A DNA stretch of 64,000 nucleotides from the NCBI GenBank assembly GCA_036702865.1, contig DATNQD010000063.1, positions 186,001 to 250,000 on the forward strand. The letters run 5' to 3'. The stretch comes from Trichocoleus sp. Its GTDB lineage: Bacteria; Cyanobacteriota; Cyanobacteriia; Elainellales; Elainellaceae. A program made the position numbers and the translations under genes. Below are positions 48,498 through 57,547 of this stretch, one piece after another; position 1 is the stretch's first letter, and each line of letters starts with the position of its first letter. Below the pieces are notes generated by a model. It was not told the DNA's origin. It worked only from the letters and a program-made list of their open reading frames with translations, and made no database searches.

Positions 48498-49085
48498 ATG
48501 CCTTTTGAGCCATCTGGCAACCTGGAAATGCTTGCATTGAGCCAGAGCGATGCAGATCTATTCCGGGCGTTGAAGGCAGGTCAAATTTCTGCTTTAGGGA
48601 CGCTCTACGATCGCCATGCTGCCCTTGTGTATGGTTTGGCACTCAAAGTGCTGGGTGTGTCTCCCGAAGCAGAAGACCTGACTCAAGATATTTTTTTGAA
48701 TCTCGCCAATTCTTCTTTTGATCCAAATCGCGGCTCCTTAAGAACGTTTTTGGCAATTCTGACTCGCTCACGGGCAATCGATCGAATTCGATCGCGCAGT
48801 TCAGCAGCATCAGTTTTGCAACGGATCACGGTTAGTCCCAGTGAAGCGATTGACCCGAATTCACCAGTTGAACATGTCTTTCAGGCGGAACAATCTGCGG
48901 AAGTTCGGGCAGCCCTTGCCCAATTGTCTGATAACCAACAGCAAATTCTCAAGATGGCTTATTACGATGGTCTTAGCCAATCTGAAATCGCCACTCAGTT
49001 AGCCCTGCCGTTAGGAACTGTGAAAGCTAGAGCCAGACGTGGGCTACTGAAATTAAGAGAAACACTTGCAAACTATCTCCAATAA
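48498..49085 (+). CDS. ECF-type RNA polymerase sigma factor
   Basis: A 195-residue sigma-70-family ECF factor from the ATG at 48498. Region 2 shows LYDRHAALVYGLALKVLG, AEDLTQDIFLNLAN and TRSRAIDRIRSR (DNA melting and -10 recognition); region 4 is QQILKMAYYDGLSQSEIATQLALPLGTVKARARRGLLKLR, a helix-turn-helix for -35 recognition. It is followed after 83 bp by an RskA-like anti-sigma gene, the usual pairing. Target promoters unknown. Confidence 0.93.
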   Translation: MPFEPSGNLEMLALSQSDADLFRALKAGQISALGTLYDRHAALVYGLALKVLGVSPEAEDLTQDIFLNLANSSFDPNRGSLRTFLAILTRSRAIDRIRSRSSAASVLQRITVSPSEAIDPNSPVEHVFQAEQSAEVRAALAQLSDNQQQILKMAYYDGLSQSEIATQLALPLGTVKARARRGLLKLRETLANYLQ

Positions 49086-49168
49086 GATGCTTTCAAGTTC
49101 GATCGCCAGCAGTTCAGACAACCCTTAACTCCATCCTTAACTCCATTGTGAAACCTGTGGCTTAAGTA

Positions 49169-49948
49169 ATGCCTTCAGAACCACCTTCAGAACCACCTTC
49201 CGAAATGCCTCTACAATCGCAGCTACTGATAGCAGGGTACATCTTGGGTGATCTTGACCCAGAGGAAGCCGCAGAATTGGAGCAGCTTTTGAGTCATAAT
49301 TCGGCAATGACAGCCGAAGCTGAACAAATGCAAAAGGCGCTCGAACTTGCCTATGGCGTTTCAGAAGTTCGCCCTCCTGACCATTTGCGATCGATGATTC
49401 TCAATGCGGCTCAGCCTCAATCTGCCGCTCGTCCTGCCGTCACGCCGAGAGTGAACCAAAATCTGGTCACCCGGAGGAGCTGGTGGAATCGATCGATCGC
49501 TGCCGCTGCTGCAATGGTGATTTTGGCACTCGGCATCAACAACTATCGCCTCTGGCAAACCCTTCAAGCCAGCCGCACGCCTCAACCGCTACAGCCTGTA
49601 ACCTATTCGCTACAGAGCACCGGAGCCAATGCCGCAACTGCTGCCGTCCAGGTAAACCCTAATACCCTGGAAGCGGAGCTAACGGTGCAAAATTTGTCGC
49701 CGCTGCCCCCCGGAAAAACTTATGCTTTGTGGACTATCTTAAAGAAAAATGCTCCCTTCACGGCTGATGCGAAAGGGGCTGTGCTCACAGAAGCCTTTAA
49801 TGTCGATGATCGAGGCACCGTTTCCCGTACGATCGCTGTTCCTGATATCTATCGTGCTCAAGAGTGGATCGCCAGAGTTGCAGTGACAGTCGAAGACGCA
49901 AACGCACCCCAGAAACATCAGGGCAAACCCATTCTGATCACTCAATGA
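49169..49948 (+). CDS. RskA-like anti-sigma factor
   Basis: A 259-residue membrane anti-sigma protein. The N-terminal ~85 residues (LLIAGYILGDLDPEEAAELEQLLSHN) form the sigma-binding region typical of anti-sigma-K proteins (no zinc HxxxCxxC motif). A single membrane helix follows (about 110-126, WWNRSIAAAAAMVILALGIN), and the C-terminus has the RskA domain (NLSPLPPGKTYALWTIL, later EEDAN-like strands). It probably holds the upstream ECF sigma factor at the membrane. A short P-S-E-P repeat begins the protein. Confidence 0.9.
   Translation: MPSEPPSEPPSEMPLQSQLLIAGYILGDLDPEEAAELEQLLSHNSAMTAEAEQMQKALELAYGVSEVRPPDHLRSMILNAAQPQSAARPAVTPRVNQNLVTRRSWWNRSIAAAAAMVILALGINNYRLWQTLQASRTPQPLQPVTYSLQSTGANAATAAVQVNPNTLEAELTVQNLSPLPPGKTYALWTILKKNAPFTADAKGAVLTEAFNVDDRGTVSRTIAVPDIYRAQEWIARVAVTVEDANAPQKHQGKPILITQ
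49172..49207 (+). repeat. 12-bp tandem repeat at the anti-sigma gene start
   Basis: CCTTCAGAACCA is repeated twice exactly (49172-49183 and 49184-49195) with a diverged third copy (49196-49207), encoding PSEPPSEPPSEM. Slippage here would add or remove four residues at a time while keeping frame. The ATG at 49208-like positions inside the repeat leaves the exact start uncertain. Confidence 0.7.
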
Positions 49949-50033
49949 GTCTGATTGCTCCTCGCTAATATTCTGGGATGAGGCGTTTTAGGATAAAAGG
50001 AGCGTGGCGCCATGTCAAACATCTGCCAGACTC

Positions 50034-52946
50034 ATGATTTTGATTCAGGTTTTGCTCATTCTCATCGCTTGTCTTATTCTGGGCGGACTGCCGCTGATTC
50101 AGTGGATTACCTGGGGTTTAACGGGGCATCGGCTCGATCGCCTTGGCACAAAGAATATTAGCGTCTCTGCTGCCTTCTACCATGGGGGCAAACTGGCTGG
50201 AATTCTGGCGGTTTGCTCGGAGGCGTTCAAGGGTATTGCTGCTGTGCTGCTGATGCGGCATTTTTTTCCTCATCAACCTGCACTAGAGGTTACGGCGTTA
50301 ATTGCGCTGGTGATTGGGCGCTTCTGGTTTGGTAAAGGAGCAGGCACAACGAATGTAACCTGGGGCTTTATCGTTCACGATCCGATTACCTCTGGTTTAG
50401 TCTTTCTGACGAGCGGGATTAGCTTTACCCTGTTTCGAGAACGTAAAACGGGCAAGCTGGCGGTGCTGGCGCTCCTGCTGCTCATAACAATTCTGCGACA
50501 TTCCCAAAATCAGGGGCGAATTGTTGCAACCGCTCTCCTCTGTTTGCTCATTGCCTGGATTTATCAACAGATTCCAGATGATTTAGAGTTATCTCCAGAT
50601 GATGCTCAACGAGATTCTCAGCCCATGTTTCGTTTTTTTCGCGGCGATCGTGCCCTCCTCTCGCTCGATCAATCTCTCAAAGTCGAACAGGTTGGACAAA
50701 AAGCCGCCACGCTATCGCAGCTTAAACGCTGGGGCTATCCGGTGCCGATGGGTTGGGTGCTGCCCCCCGGTGATGATCCGGCTCCCTTAATTGAATCGCT
50801 GTCTCCCAGTCCAGAGCATCCTTTGATTGTGCGCTCCTCTGCCATTGGTGAAGACTCCGAAACGGCATCTGCTGCCGGACAGTATGAGTCGATCGCCCAT
50901 CTCACCAGTCAGCCTGCCTTAGAGCAAGCGGTTTTGCGCTGTCAGGCATCCTACAATTTACCGATCGCCATGCAATATCGAGCCGACCGGGGCATTGCCG
51001 AAACGGGCATGGCAGTTTTGGTTCAAGCTCAGGTTCAGGGAGTGTTTTCTGGGGTTGCCTTCAGCCGCGATCCGATCGCTCGTCAGGGTGAATCTGTGGT
51101 AATTGAAGCCCTTCCGGGCGGTGCATCGCGGGTCGTATCAGGACAGGTGACGCCAGAACGATATCGGGTCTGGTTGCAGGACAGGGATTTTGGCTCAGTG
51201 CAGATGGATGATCCGCAAAGCTGGGTTCTGCCGGATGACTTGAAGCTGGACATGAGCGGCGAAGGGGATGTGCCGCCCCGGTTGATTCAACAGGTTGCTT
51301 ATTTAGCAAGGCATCTAGAAACTCGCTATCACGGCATCCCTCAAGATATTGAGTGGAGCTATGACGGGCAGCAGCTCTGGCTGTTGCAATCCCGCCCCAT
51401 CACAACACTCTTGCCAATCTGGACGCGCAAAATTGCGGCAGAAGTGATTCCGGGCTTCATTCGTCCGCTCACCTGGTCAATTAATCAACCTCTGACCTGT
51501 GGCGTTTGGGGCGATTTGTTTACGTTGGTATTGGGCGATCGAGCTGAAGGGCTAGACTTCAACGAAACTGCAACCTTACACAACTCTGCGGCTTACTTTA
51601 ATGCCTCCCTGTTGGGGCAAACCTTTCGCCGCATGGGGCTACCTGCCGAAAGCCTGGAATTTTTGACCCGTGGCGCAAAATTTAGCAAACCGCCGCTCCG
51701 TTCGACTGTCCAAAACCTCCCCGGACTGTTGCGCTTGCTGCAACGAGAACTGCGCCTCGAAACCGACTTCAACAGAGATGCCCAACAGTTCTTCCATCCC
51801 AGCTTAGCCAAACTGACCCACGAATCCCCCAATCGTCTCTCTCCGGAAGCCCTGCTCGATCGAATTCACCATCTCCTCGATCTGCTGCGTCGCGCCACTT
51901 ATTACAGCATTCTTGCCCCCCTCAGTGCAGCTCTGCGGCAATCTCTCGCAAAGGTCAATCCAGCCAATCTGGATAATAGCCAAACTCCCGAAGTCGCATC
52001 GCTTCGATCGCTTCAAGCTTTAGCCGCTCGTACCCGTCATCTGGCGATTTCTAGCAATCATGCTAGTAGTGAAGCACTCCTCGAAGCTCTGCAATCAACC
52101 CCGGAGGGTCAAACCATTTTGCAGGAATTCGATCGCCTGCTCGAGCAATATGGTTATCTCAGTGAAGTTGGTACAGACATTGCCATCCCCACCTGGAGGG
52201 AAGAACCGCGTCCGGTGTGGGAATTGTTTGCGGGGTTCGTTATGAATCCTGTGGCAGGGCAAGCAGGGGAGATACAGGGGCAGAGGAGTGTAAAAAAAGG
52301 AGGAGTACAGCGGCGAGTTGATTTGAAAGGCAGAGTCACAGCGGTTTATAGTCGGCTGCTGGCAGAACTGCGGTGGAGTTTTGTGGCGTTAGAGCAGCAA
52401 TGGATAGCGTCAGGATTGTTGCGCCAGTCAGGAGACATTTTCTTTCTAACGTTTGCAGAAATTGAACGATCGATCCAGACTCAACCCCCTTCGTTCGATC
52501 GTCGCATCGCGGAGCGTCAAACCCAGCTAGAGTGCGATCGCTCAGTCACGCCGCCCCTGCTTGTGTATGGCAACGATCCGCCGCAACTCCTGAACTTTGA
52601 CCAATGGAGCGATCGACCTGCATCCCAGCAGCTTCAGGGAATTGGCGGTAGTGCGGGACGGGCTGAAGGGAAAATTCTGGTGTTAACGGATTGGCGCAAT
52701 GTGCCGGAAATCGATCGATCAATTATTCTGGTTGTGCCTTATACCGATTCAGGCTGGGCACCTCTGCTTGCCAGGGCGGGTGGCTTAATTGCCGAAACTG
52801 GAGGGCAGCTTTCTCATGGGGCGATCGTGGCGAGAGAGTACGGTATTCCGGCTGTAATGGATATTACCCACGCCACACAGCGGTTTCGCAATGGGCAACA
52901 AGTCCGAATCGATGGACAGCAAGGACTTGTCGAGCTTTTGGAGTAG
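50034..52946 (+). CDS. Fusion: PlsY-like membrane domain plus PEP-utilising (PPDK/RPH-like) phosphotransferase
   Basis: About 970 residues from the ATG at 50034 (an in-frame GTG at 50004 gives 980). Residues ~1-190 are membrane helices with degenerate PlsY-like motifs (GTKNISVSAAFYHGGKLAG, GKGAGTTNVTWG, LRHSQNQGR), the fold of acyl-phosphate:glycerol-3-phosphate acyltransferases. From ~205 an ATP-grasp domain like PPDK_N follows (LIVRSSAIGEDSETASAAGQY near 265, IEWSYDGQQLWLLQSRPI). A long central region has no clear domain. The end is the PEP-utiliser swivelling domain with the phospho-His in GGQLSHGAIVARE (about 927). There is no PEP/pyruvate TIM barrel, as in rifampin phosphotransferase. 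The sigma/anti-sigma genes precede it on the same strand. Activity of either half is inferred. Confidence 0.85.
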   Translation: MILIQVLLILIACLILGGLPLIQWITWGLTGHRLDRLGTKNISVSAAFYHGGKLAGILAVCSEAFKGIAAVLLMRHFFPHQPALEVTALIALVIGRFWFGKGAGTTNVTWGFIVHDPITSGLVFLTSGISFTLFRERKTGKLAVLALLLLITILRHSQNQGRIVATALLCLLIAWIYQQIPDDLELSPDDAQRDSQPMFRFFRGDRALLSLDQSLKVEQVGQKAATLSQLKRWGYPVPMGWVLPPGDDPAPLIESLSPSPEHPLIVRSSAIGEDSETASAAGQYESIAHLTSQPALEQAVLRCQASYNLPIAMQYRADRGIAETGMAVLVQAQVQGVFSGVAFSRDPIARQGESVVIEALPGGASRVVSGQVTPERYRVWLQDRDFGSVQMDDPQSWVLPDDLKLDMSGEGDVPPRLIQQVAYLARHLETRYHGIPQDIEWSYDGQQLWLLQSRPITTLLPIWTRKIAAEVIPGFIRPLTWSINQPLTCGVWGDLFTLVLGDRAEGLDFNETATLHNSAAYFNASLLGQTFRRMGLPAESLEFLTRGAKFSKPPLRSTVQNLPGLLRLLQRELRLETDFNRDAQQFFHPSLAKLTHESPNRLSPEALLDRIHHLLDLLRRATYYSILAPLSAALRQSLAKVNPANLDNSQTPEVASLRSLQALAARTRHLAISSNHASSEALLEALQSTPEGQTILQEFDRLLEQYGYLSEVGTDIAIPTWREEPRPVWELFAGFVMNPVAGQAGEIQGQRSVKKGGVQRRVDLKGRVTAVYSRLLAELRWSFVALEQQWIASGLLRQSGDIFFLTFAEIERSIQTQPPSFDRRIAERQTQLECDRSVTPPLLVYGNDPPQLLNFDQWSDRPASQQLQGIGGSAGRAEGKILVLTDWRNVPEIDRSIILVVPYTDSGWAPLLARAGGLIAETGGQLSHGAIVAREYGIPAVMDITHATQRFRNGQQVRIDGQQGLVELLE

Positions 52947-53079
52947 CACATCTGCCAATTGAAATAATCTTTTAAGCCAAAAGTAACACTTCATTGCAAA
53001 TTGCAAGGACTGATTACCGCAATATGTTACGTTCAATATCGTTGACTTATGACCGAGTTCTTAAGAGAGGCAGGACACC

Positions 53080-53280
53080 TTGGTTACGAACTTCAAGTCG
53101 GTTTCCAGCACTACGATTCGTGAAGACTTTAGCGAATATGTCGCTCACCTCCAGCTTCACATGGCTTTACAAGCAAGGAACCTTGTTCCAACGCTGACTC
53201 ATACAGAAGATAGCCGCGAGCAATTACTCCACCAAACGCAAGCGGAATTTGAAAAGTTTGTTTCGCGCCAGAGCCATTAG
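53080..53280 (+). CDS. Possible small protein, unknown
   Basis: A 66-residue frame with a TTG start preceded by GAGAGG. Sequence (TTIREDFSEYVAHLQLHMAL, HTEDSREQLLHQTQAEFEKF) looks helical and protein-like, but start and reality are uncertain. Confidence 0.4.
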   Translation: MVTNFKSVSSTTIREDFSEYVAHLQLHMALQARNLVPTLTHTEDSREQLLHQTQAEFEKFVSRQSH

Positions 53281-53455
53281 GGACGCGATCGATAATAAGA
53301 TCAATTTAAGTTCAACCTTGGAGTCGGGGCTTTGCTGCTCTGGCTCTTTTGTTTCGAAAATCGGCCTTACGAGTCGATGGGTGGCAGGTTTAAGGGGCTA
53401 GGAGTCAAGTGATTCACTACCCATCCTTTCCCCTTCCCCTCCGTTCTTCAATTTC

Positions 53456-53821
53456 TTAAGCGATGCTGGCAACTGGAGCTGGCTCATACAAATACTCAAA
53501 CCAGTTTCCATCTGGGTCGCGTCCATAGAAAGAAGCAGTTCCATCTCGATGCTCATGGATTTCTGTGAGATGAACCCCTTCTGCTTTGAGCCGATCGTAT
53601 TCCGTTTCAACCTCAGCACGATCGTCAAAAATAAACCCAAAGTGCGGGCCTGCCTGCTTATATTGGGGGCTGAGTAATGCGAGTCCGTCTTCTCCTGCTT
53701 TGAGATAAGCCCAGTCAGCGTCTTTCCAGACCAGATCCATCCCTAGTTCTTGGTAGAACGTGGCAGCCCGTTCGAGGTTTTCAACACAGATAGCAACGTG
53801 ACCGATGCGCTTTAGTTTCAT
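53456..53821 (-). CDS. VOC (glyoxalase/bleomycin-resistance) family protein
   Basis: 121 residues from the ATG at 53821, where the domain begins (MKLKRIGHVAICVENLERAA). Typical VOC strands and helices: TFYQELGMDLVWKDADWAYLKAGEDGLALLSP, then GTASFYGRDPDGNWFEYLYEP, with a His and Glu at usual metal-ligand positions (H9-like in GHVAI; E in FEYLYEP). Enzyme activity or substrate unknown. Confidence 0.88.
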   Translation of the reverse strand: MKLKRIGHVAICVENLERAATFYQELGMDLVWKDADWAYLKAGEDGLALLSPQYKQAGPHFGFIFDDRAEVETEYDRLKAEGVHLTEIHEHRDGTASFYGRDPDGNWFEYLYEPAPVASIA

Positions 53822-54029
53822 AGCTCTTGAACCCACCTGAATCTTACTAATCATCTCATCCTCATTGTAAAACAGGGATTTTGGGGTCAATGGATGAGTC
53901 ATTTTTTTGAGCAAGCGATCGGGTAAGCAATTGGGTAGGGGGCTGGGCAGGTCTGTATCAAATTCAACGATTCATCGGGTCGAGATTCACGTTAATCTGA
54001 GGAACAGAAGCAATCTTGTGATAGAACCT

Positions 54030-54491
54030 ATGATTCGTGCTAAAAGCGCTTTTTTAATGGGAAGGCGAGCTGTGATGGCGACGATCGTCGCTTGTTTGTT
54101 CTGGATCAGTAGCACTGTAGTTGCGCCTGCGGCATTTGCCCTCATCCAAATTAAATTGAGCGATGTCACCTATCACGAATGTCCGGCAGATCTAGCTGAA
54201 GGAGCGATTACGTCGGGTGGAACAAGTATGCGTGCAAGTTGCTATATCGTAACGGGCAAGGCGCAAAACACGTCTGGTAAGGCGATTCACAACGCAGATA
54301 TTTTTGGTCGCATCTATGACGCTAACGACAATCCAGTGATGCAGAATCGGACGCGCATCGGCTCGATCGAGGAAGTTCCAGTCGGCACAAGCACTTTTGA
54401 ATTTCGGATTTCTGTTCCGGCGAATCAGCCTACCCCTCTGAAATTAAAGCAGTTTAAGGCAACTGGGTTTGCAGGAACTGTGCGCCGCTAG
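54030..54491 (+). CDS. Predicted secreted protein, unknown function
   Basis: About 153 residues from the ATG at 54030; later ATGs at 54057 and 54075 are possible. A signal peptide is present (ATIVACLFWISSTVVAPAAFA). The mature part (LIQIKLSDVTYHECPADLAEG, ASCYIVTGKAQNTSGKAIHNADIFGRIYDANDNPV, FRISVPANQP) is beta-rich and resembles extracytoplasmic FxLYD-type beta-sandwich domains. Two cysteines could pair. No catalytic motif. Confidence 0.72.
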   Translation: MIRAKSAFLMGRRAVMATIVACLFWISSTVVAPAAFALIQIKLSDVTYHECPADLAEGAITSGGTSMRASCYIVTGKAQNTSGKAIHNADIFGRIYDANDNPVMQNRTRIGSIEEVPVGTSTFEFRISVPANQPTPLKLKQFKATGFAGTVRR

Positions 54492-54602
54492 TCGTTTAGC
54501 TTACTCCTAAGTTGTTTATCGATCGTGTGACGCGCTTTCGATTAGCCACTACAATGAGCCTGCAAATGCTAATAGCACTTTTGTACTCGCCACCGTGCAA
54601 CG

Positions 54603-55364
54603 ATGTCCCCAAGTACTACTGAACGTCCGTCAAGCCCCCCATCCCGACATTCTACTTCTACGTCTCAGGCTTCCGGTTCTGAGCGATCGGTTGCTCCCAT
54701 CGTGGTGCAGCTTGATCAGGTCACAAAGCTCTACTCCAATGGCTGTCAGGCGCTTGCAGAGGTCAATCTCCAAATCCACAAAGGTGATTTCCTGTTCGTG
54801 ACCGGACCTTCAGGCTCAGGCAAGTCTACATTTCTCAAGCTGCTTTACGGCGAGGAGCGTCCGACCCAGGGCGAAATTGTGGTGAACAATATGCGTCTTG
54901 CTGGTTTGCGGGGAAATGACCTCTCAAAGCTGCGGCGACAAGTGGGCGTAGTGTTTCAAGACTATAAGTTGATTCCGCGCCGTACCGTTGCTGAGAATGT
55001 GGCATTTGTGCTGTGGGCGCAAGGTTTTACACGCAAAGAAATTCATCGCCGCCTTCTGCCAACGTTGAAGATGGTGGGCTTGCAAGAGAAGGCAGACTGT
55101 TTTCCTGATCAGCTTTCGGGCGGAGAGCAGCAGCGTGTCAGCATTGCCAGAGCCATTGTCGGTACTCCCCCCATTCTGCTAGCAGACGAACCAACCGGGA
55201 ATCTTGACCCTGACAACTCCTGGCAGGTAATTAAAATCCTCAAAAAACTAAATTCCGTTGGTGTAACGGTGGTTGTGACGACCCACGATGAACAGCTTGT
55301 GCGGCTATCGAATCATCCGGTCGTGCAAATCCGAAACGGTCGGCTCTACCGAACCAGGCTCTAA
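54603..55364 (+). CDS. ftsE: Cell-division ATP-binding protein FtsE
   Basis: A 253-residue ABC ATPase of the FtsE class that, with FtsX, regulates peptidoglycan hydrolysis at division. Seen: Walker A GPSGSGKSTFLKLLYGEERP, Q-loop VVFQDYKLIPRRTVAENVAF, signature LSGGEQQRVSIARA, Walker B ILLADEPTGNLDPDNS and TTHDEQLV. An N-terminal Ser/Pro/Thr-rich tail of ~36 residues precedes the domain. No ftsX is adjacent. The last 60 bp overlap the convergent gene. Confidence 0.92.
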   Translation: MSPSTTERPSSPPSRHSTSTSQASGSERSVAPIVVQLDQVTKLYSNGCQALAEVNLQIHKGDFLFVTGPSGSGKSTFLKLLYGEERPTQGEIVVNNMRLAGLRGNDLSKLRRQVGVVFQDYKLIPRRTVAENVAFVLWAQGFTRKEIHRRLLPTLKMVGLQEKADCFPDQLSGGEQQRVSIARAIVGTPPILLADEPTGNLDPDNSWQVIKILKKLNSVGVTVVVTTHDEQLVRLSNHPVVQIRNGRLYRTRL

Positions 55365-55829
55365 GTTTGGCTTCAGGTCGTTTTTGTTGAGGCTGCTGTC
55401 TGCTGAATCAGACCTTCCCTTTAGCAGTCGATCGCGGATCTGAGACAGTTGAGCGTGAGAATCAACAGGCGATCGTGGCGGAGGTAATTCGGTATCGGGC
55501 CAGAGGGGCATATCAAAACAAGGGCAATCAGCACTGTCTCGTACCCCCAACGTCAACATTGGCACAGGCATAGAGCAACGGGCACAGGCAGCAACATCCC
55601 AATTCTGTGAAAGCAATTGCTCGATCGTCTGAATGGTTCCCTCTAAATAGCAATCCTGCCATTCCCCGCTGATAATGCGCTGCCAGTATGTTTCAAACTC
55701 AGAGCTGTATCGATCGCCCTGAATCACAGGTTGAGGCAGCACCTTAAGCTGACCTTGCTTCACAACGAGTCGCTTACCCAACTGAAACCAGTAGGCGAGG
55801 TATTGTTTGACTTGGGCTGGGGATGCCAT
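55305..55829 (-). CDS. Cyanobacterial protein of unknown function
   Basis: A 174-residue protein starting MASPAQVKQYLAYWFQLGKRLVV with a cysteine pair motif in ACARCSMPVPMLTLG and DCPCFDMPLWP (possible metal site) and a hydrophilic, charged tail. The tail lies antisense over the ftsE 3' end (60 bp). No domain recognised. Confidence 0.72.
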   Translation of the reverse strand: MASPAQVKQYLAYWFQLGKRLVVKQGQLKVLPQPVIQGDRYSSEFETYWQRIISGEWQDCYLEGTIQTIEQLLSQNWDVAACARCSMPVPMLTLGVRDSADCPCFDMPLWPDTELPPPRSPVDSHAQLSQIRDRLLKGRSDSADSSLNKNDLKPNLEPGSVEPTVSDLHDRMIR

Positions 55830-56003
55830 AGTTTTGGGTTGAAGTGGACGAACAGTGATTTACTGACTCAATTTAATAATCAAATTCAATAAGTAGAAGT
55901 AAATACTTTCTCCATCCTATCGAGTGCCATGCCCCTTCATGAACCGAGGATCTAGAGCAAAGATTAAGCTTGCGCAAAAGGAAAGTCGCAACCGACAAAA
56001 GGC

Positions 56004-56555
56004 TTAGCTTTCAATTTGCTGTCCCAGTTGGCTTAAATTGAGGGCATACCCGCCTGTCACCAGATAAACTGCATCAGCGATCGTTCCAATGCGACGCGTC
56101 AGGTTTCCTAACCGATCCCGGAAGAGCCGTCCAATCGGATAAGCAGGTACCACACCCCAACCCGTTTCTTCTGCCACAAAAATAATCTGCGCCTGGGTTT
56201 GATGGAGGCTTTCCATCAGTTCAGTGAGGGTGATTTGCCAGGTGTCATCCTCTTGCTCAAGCACATTTGCTAGCCAGGTTCCCAGAGAGTCAATCAGCAG
56301 ACATTCAGAATCCGATGCAGCAAGAATGGTGGCAGAGAGGGCGATCGGGACAGCCAGCGTTTTCCAGTTTGAAGGACGACGACGTTGATGTTGAGCAATC
56401 CGGGCTTGCCATTCCAGGTCACTAGGATCGGTTTGAGCTGTGGCAACGTAAACGACCGATCGAGCCGATCGCATTGCCAGTGTTTCAGCCCATTCACTTT
56501 TACCAGAGCGGGCAGGTCCGGTTACTAGCACAATTGGTCTGACAGAGGATTTCAC
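56004..56555 (-). CDS. cobU: Adenosylcobinamide kinase / adenosylcobinamide-phosphate guanylyltransferase
   Basis: About 183 residues from a GTG at 56555, which gives the usual CobU length (an ATG at 56648 would add 31). Seen: P-loop VTGPARSGKSEWAETLA, VYVATAQTDPSD, LLIDSLGTWLANVLE, IIFVAEETGWGVVPAYPIGRLFRDRLG and a C-terminal VYLVTGGYALNL. It activates cobinamide in late cobalamin assembly. No other cob genes adjacent. Confidence 0.93.
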   Translation of the reverse strand: MKSSVRPIVLVTGPARSGKSEWAETLAMRSARSVVYVATAQTDPSDLEWQARIAQHQRRRPSNWKTLAVPIALSATILAASDSECLLIDSLGTWLANVLEQEDDTWQITLTELMESLHQTQAQIIFVAEETGWGVVPAYPIGRLFRDRLGNLTRRIGTIADAVYLVTGGYALNLSQLGQQIES

Positions 56556-56685
56556 AAAAGATGTCGTCCTGAAGCGAAATAGTGGTCTTACCCCATTGAA
56601 CCAGTTAGAATAGCCAAAACTTGGGATAAAACAGGCGGCTCTACCCATTCTTCTTGACTCTCTGCTCCTGCTAAGGACGGCAGCT

Positions 56686-57456
56686 ATGAAACCTGGAAAA
56701 CCCGAATTGAAACGGATTGAGGCAACGCTCGATCAACTGAATTTGCTGCCTGATACTGGCGCAACAAGCAACACGGAAGGAGCGGTTCCCTCAGAGCCAG
56801 GAAAACCAAAGGCGACCGATCGTCCTCCTGCTCAAGCAGTGCAATCCTTTCCGCTGCCGCAGCCTAAAAAAACTGTGACAACTGTACAACCTTTTCCTGT
56901 GCAGGAAGACAGCCCCTCAACGCCGCTGCCAAAATTTAAGACTCCTAGTTTCAGCAGCCATCGTCATGCTGTGAATCCAAATCTGGCAGTTACTTTGCTG
57001 CATCAAATTGAGGCGATCGTTGTCCAGTGGCAACTCGAACTCGAACAGGTTGCCCTGCAAATTCATGCCCTCTATTTGGAAGGTCCGATTGTAGATGGTT
57101 GGCTCGAATCACAGCCCTATGATGCTTACCAGCCGATCCAATCCACTGGCTCCTCCAAACTGCGCCATGCTGAAATTGAGCATTTAATGGAATACGTCGA
57201 AGCGATCTGCAACACTCCGCATCCTCCCTTCACTGACAATCAACCGCGCACCGGATATCGCCTTTGTGGGCTAGATGCCGACGGGCAACTCTGGTCACGT
57301 GCCTGCCCCCCTCAGCAGGTTCCCTATGTCAGTCTGGCAATTGCTCGCTATCAAAAACTCCGCATTCTCTTAGGCAAAAAACAGTCTCTTGAAACTCGCC
57401 TCAATCAACTCATTCAGAACTTGACGATGGTACAGGGGCGGATGCAGGAAGAGTGA
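56686..57456 (+). CDS. Cyanobacterial protein of unknown function
   Basis: A 256-residue protein with a proline/lysine-rich N-terminal half and a C-terminal helical domain (NLAVTLLHQIEAIVVQWQLELEQVALQIHALYLEG, later CPPQQVPYVSLAIARYQKLRILLGKKQSLETRLNQLIQNL). The C-terminus likely forms a coiled coil. Looks cytoplasmic. No known domain. Confidence 0.7.
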   Translation: MKPGKPELKRIEATLDQLNLLPDTGATSNTEGAVPSEPGKPKATDRPPAQAVQSFPLPQPKKTVTTVQPFPVQEDSPSTPLPKFKTPSFSSHRHAVNPNLAVTLLHQIEAIVVQWQLELEQVALQIHALYLEGPIVDGWLESQPYDAYQPIQSTGSSKLRHAEIEHLMEYVEAICNTPHPPFTDNQPRTGYRLCGLDADGQLWSRACPPQQVPYVSLAIARYQKLRILLGKKQSLETRLNQLIQNLTMVQGRMQEE

Positions 57457-57547
57457 GGCAGAGAACAGAGAAGGGTGGCAAAAAGATATCAGTCTCTGTA
57501 ACCTAACCTCTACCACCGCTCTACTATCCCTTCTCTTTATCCCCTCC

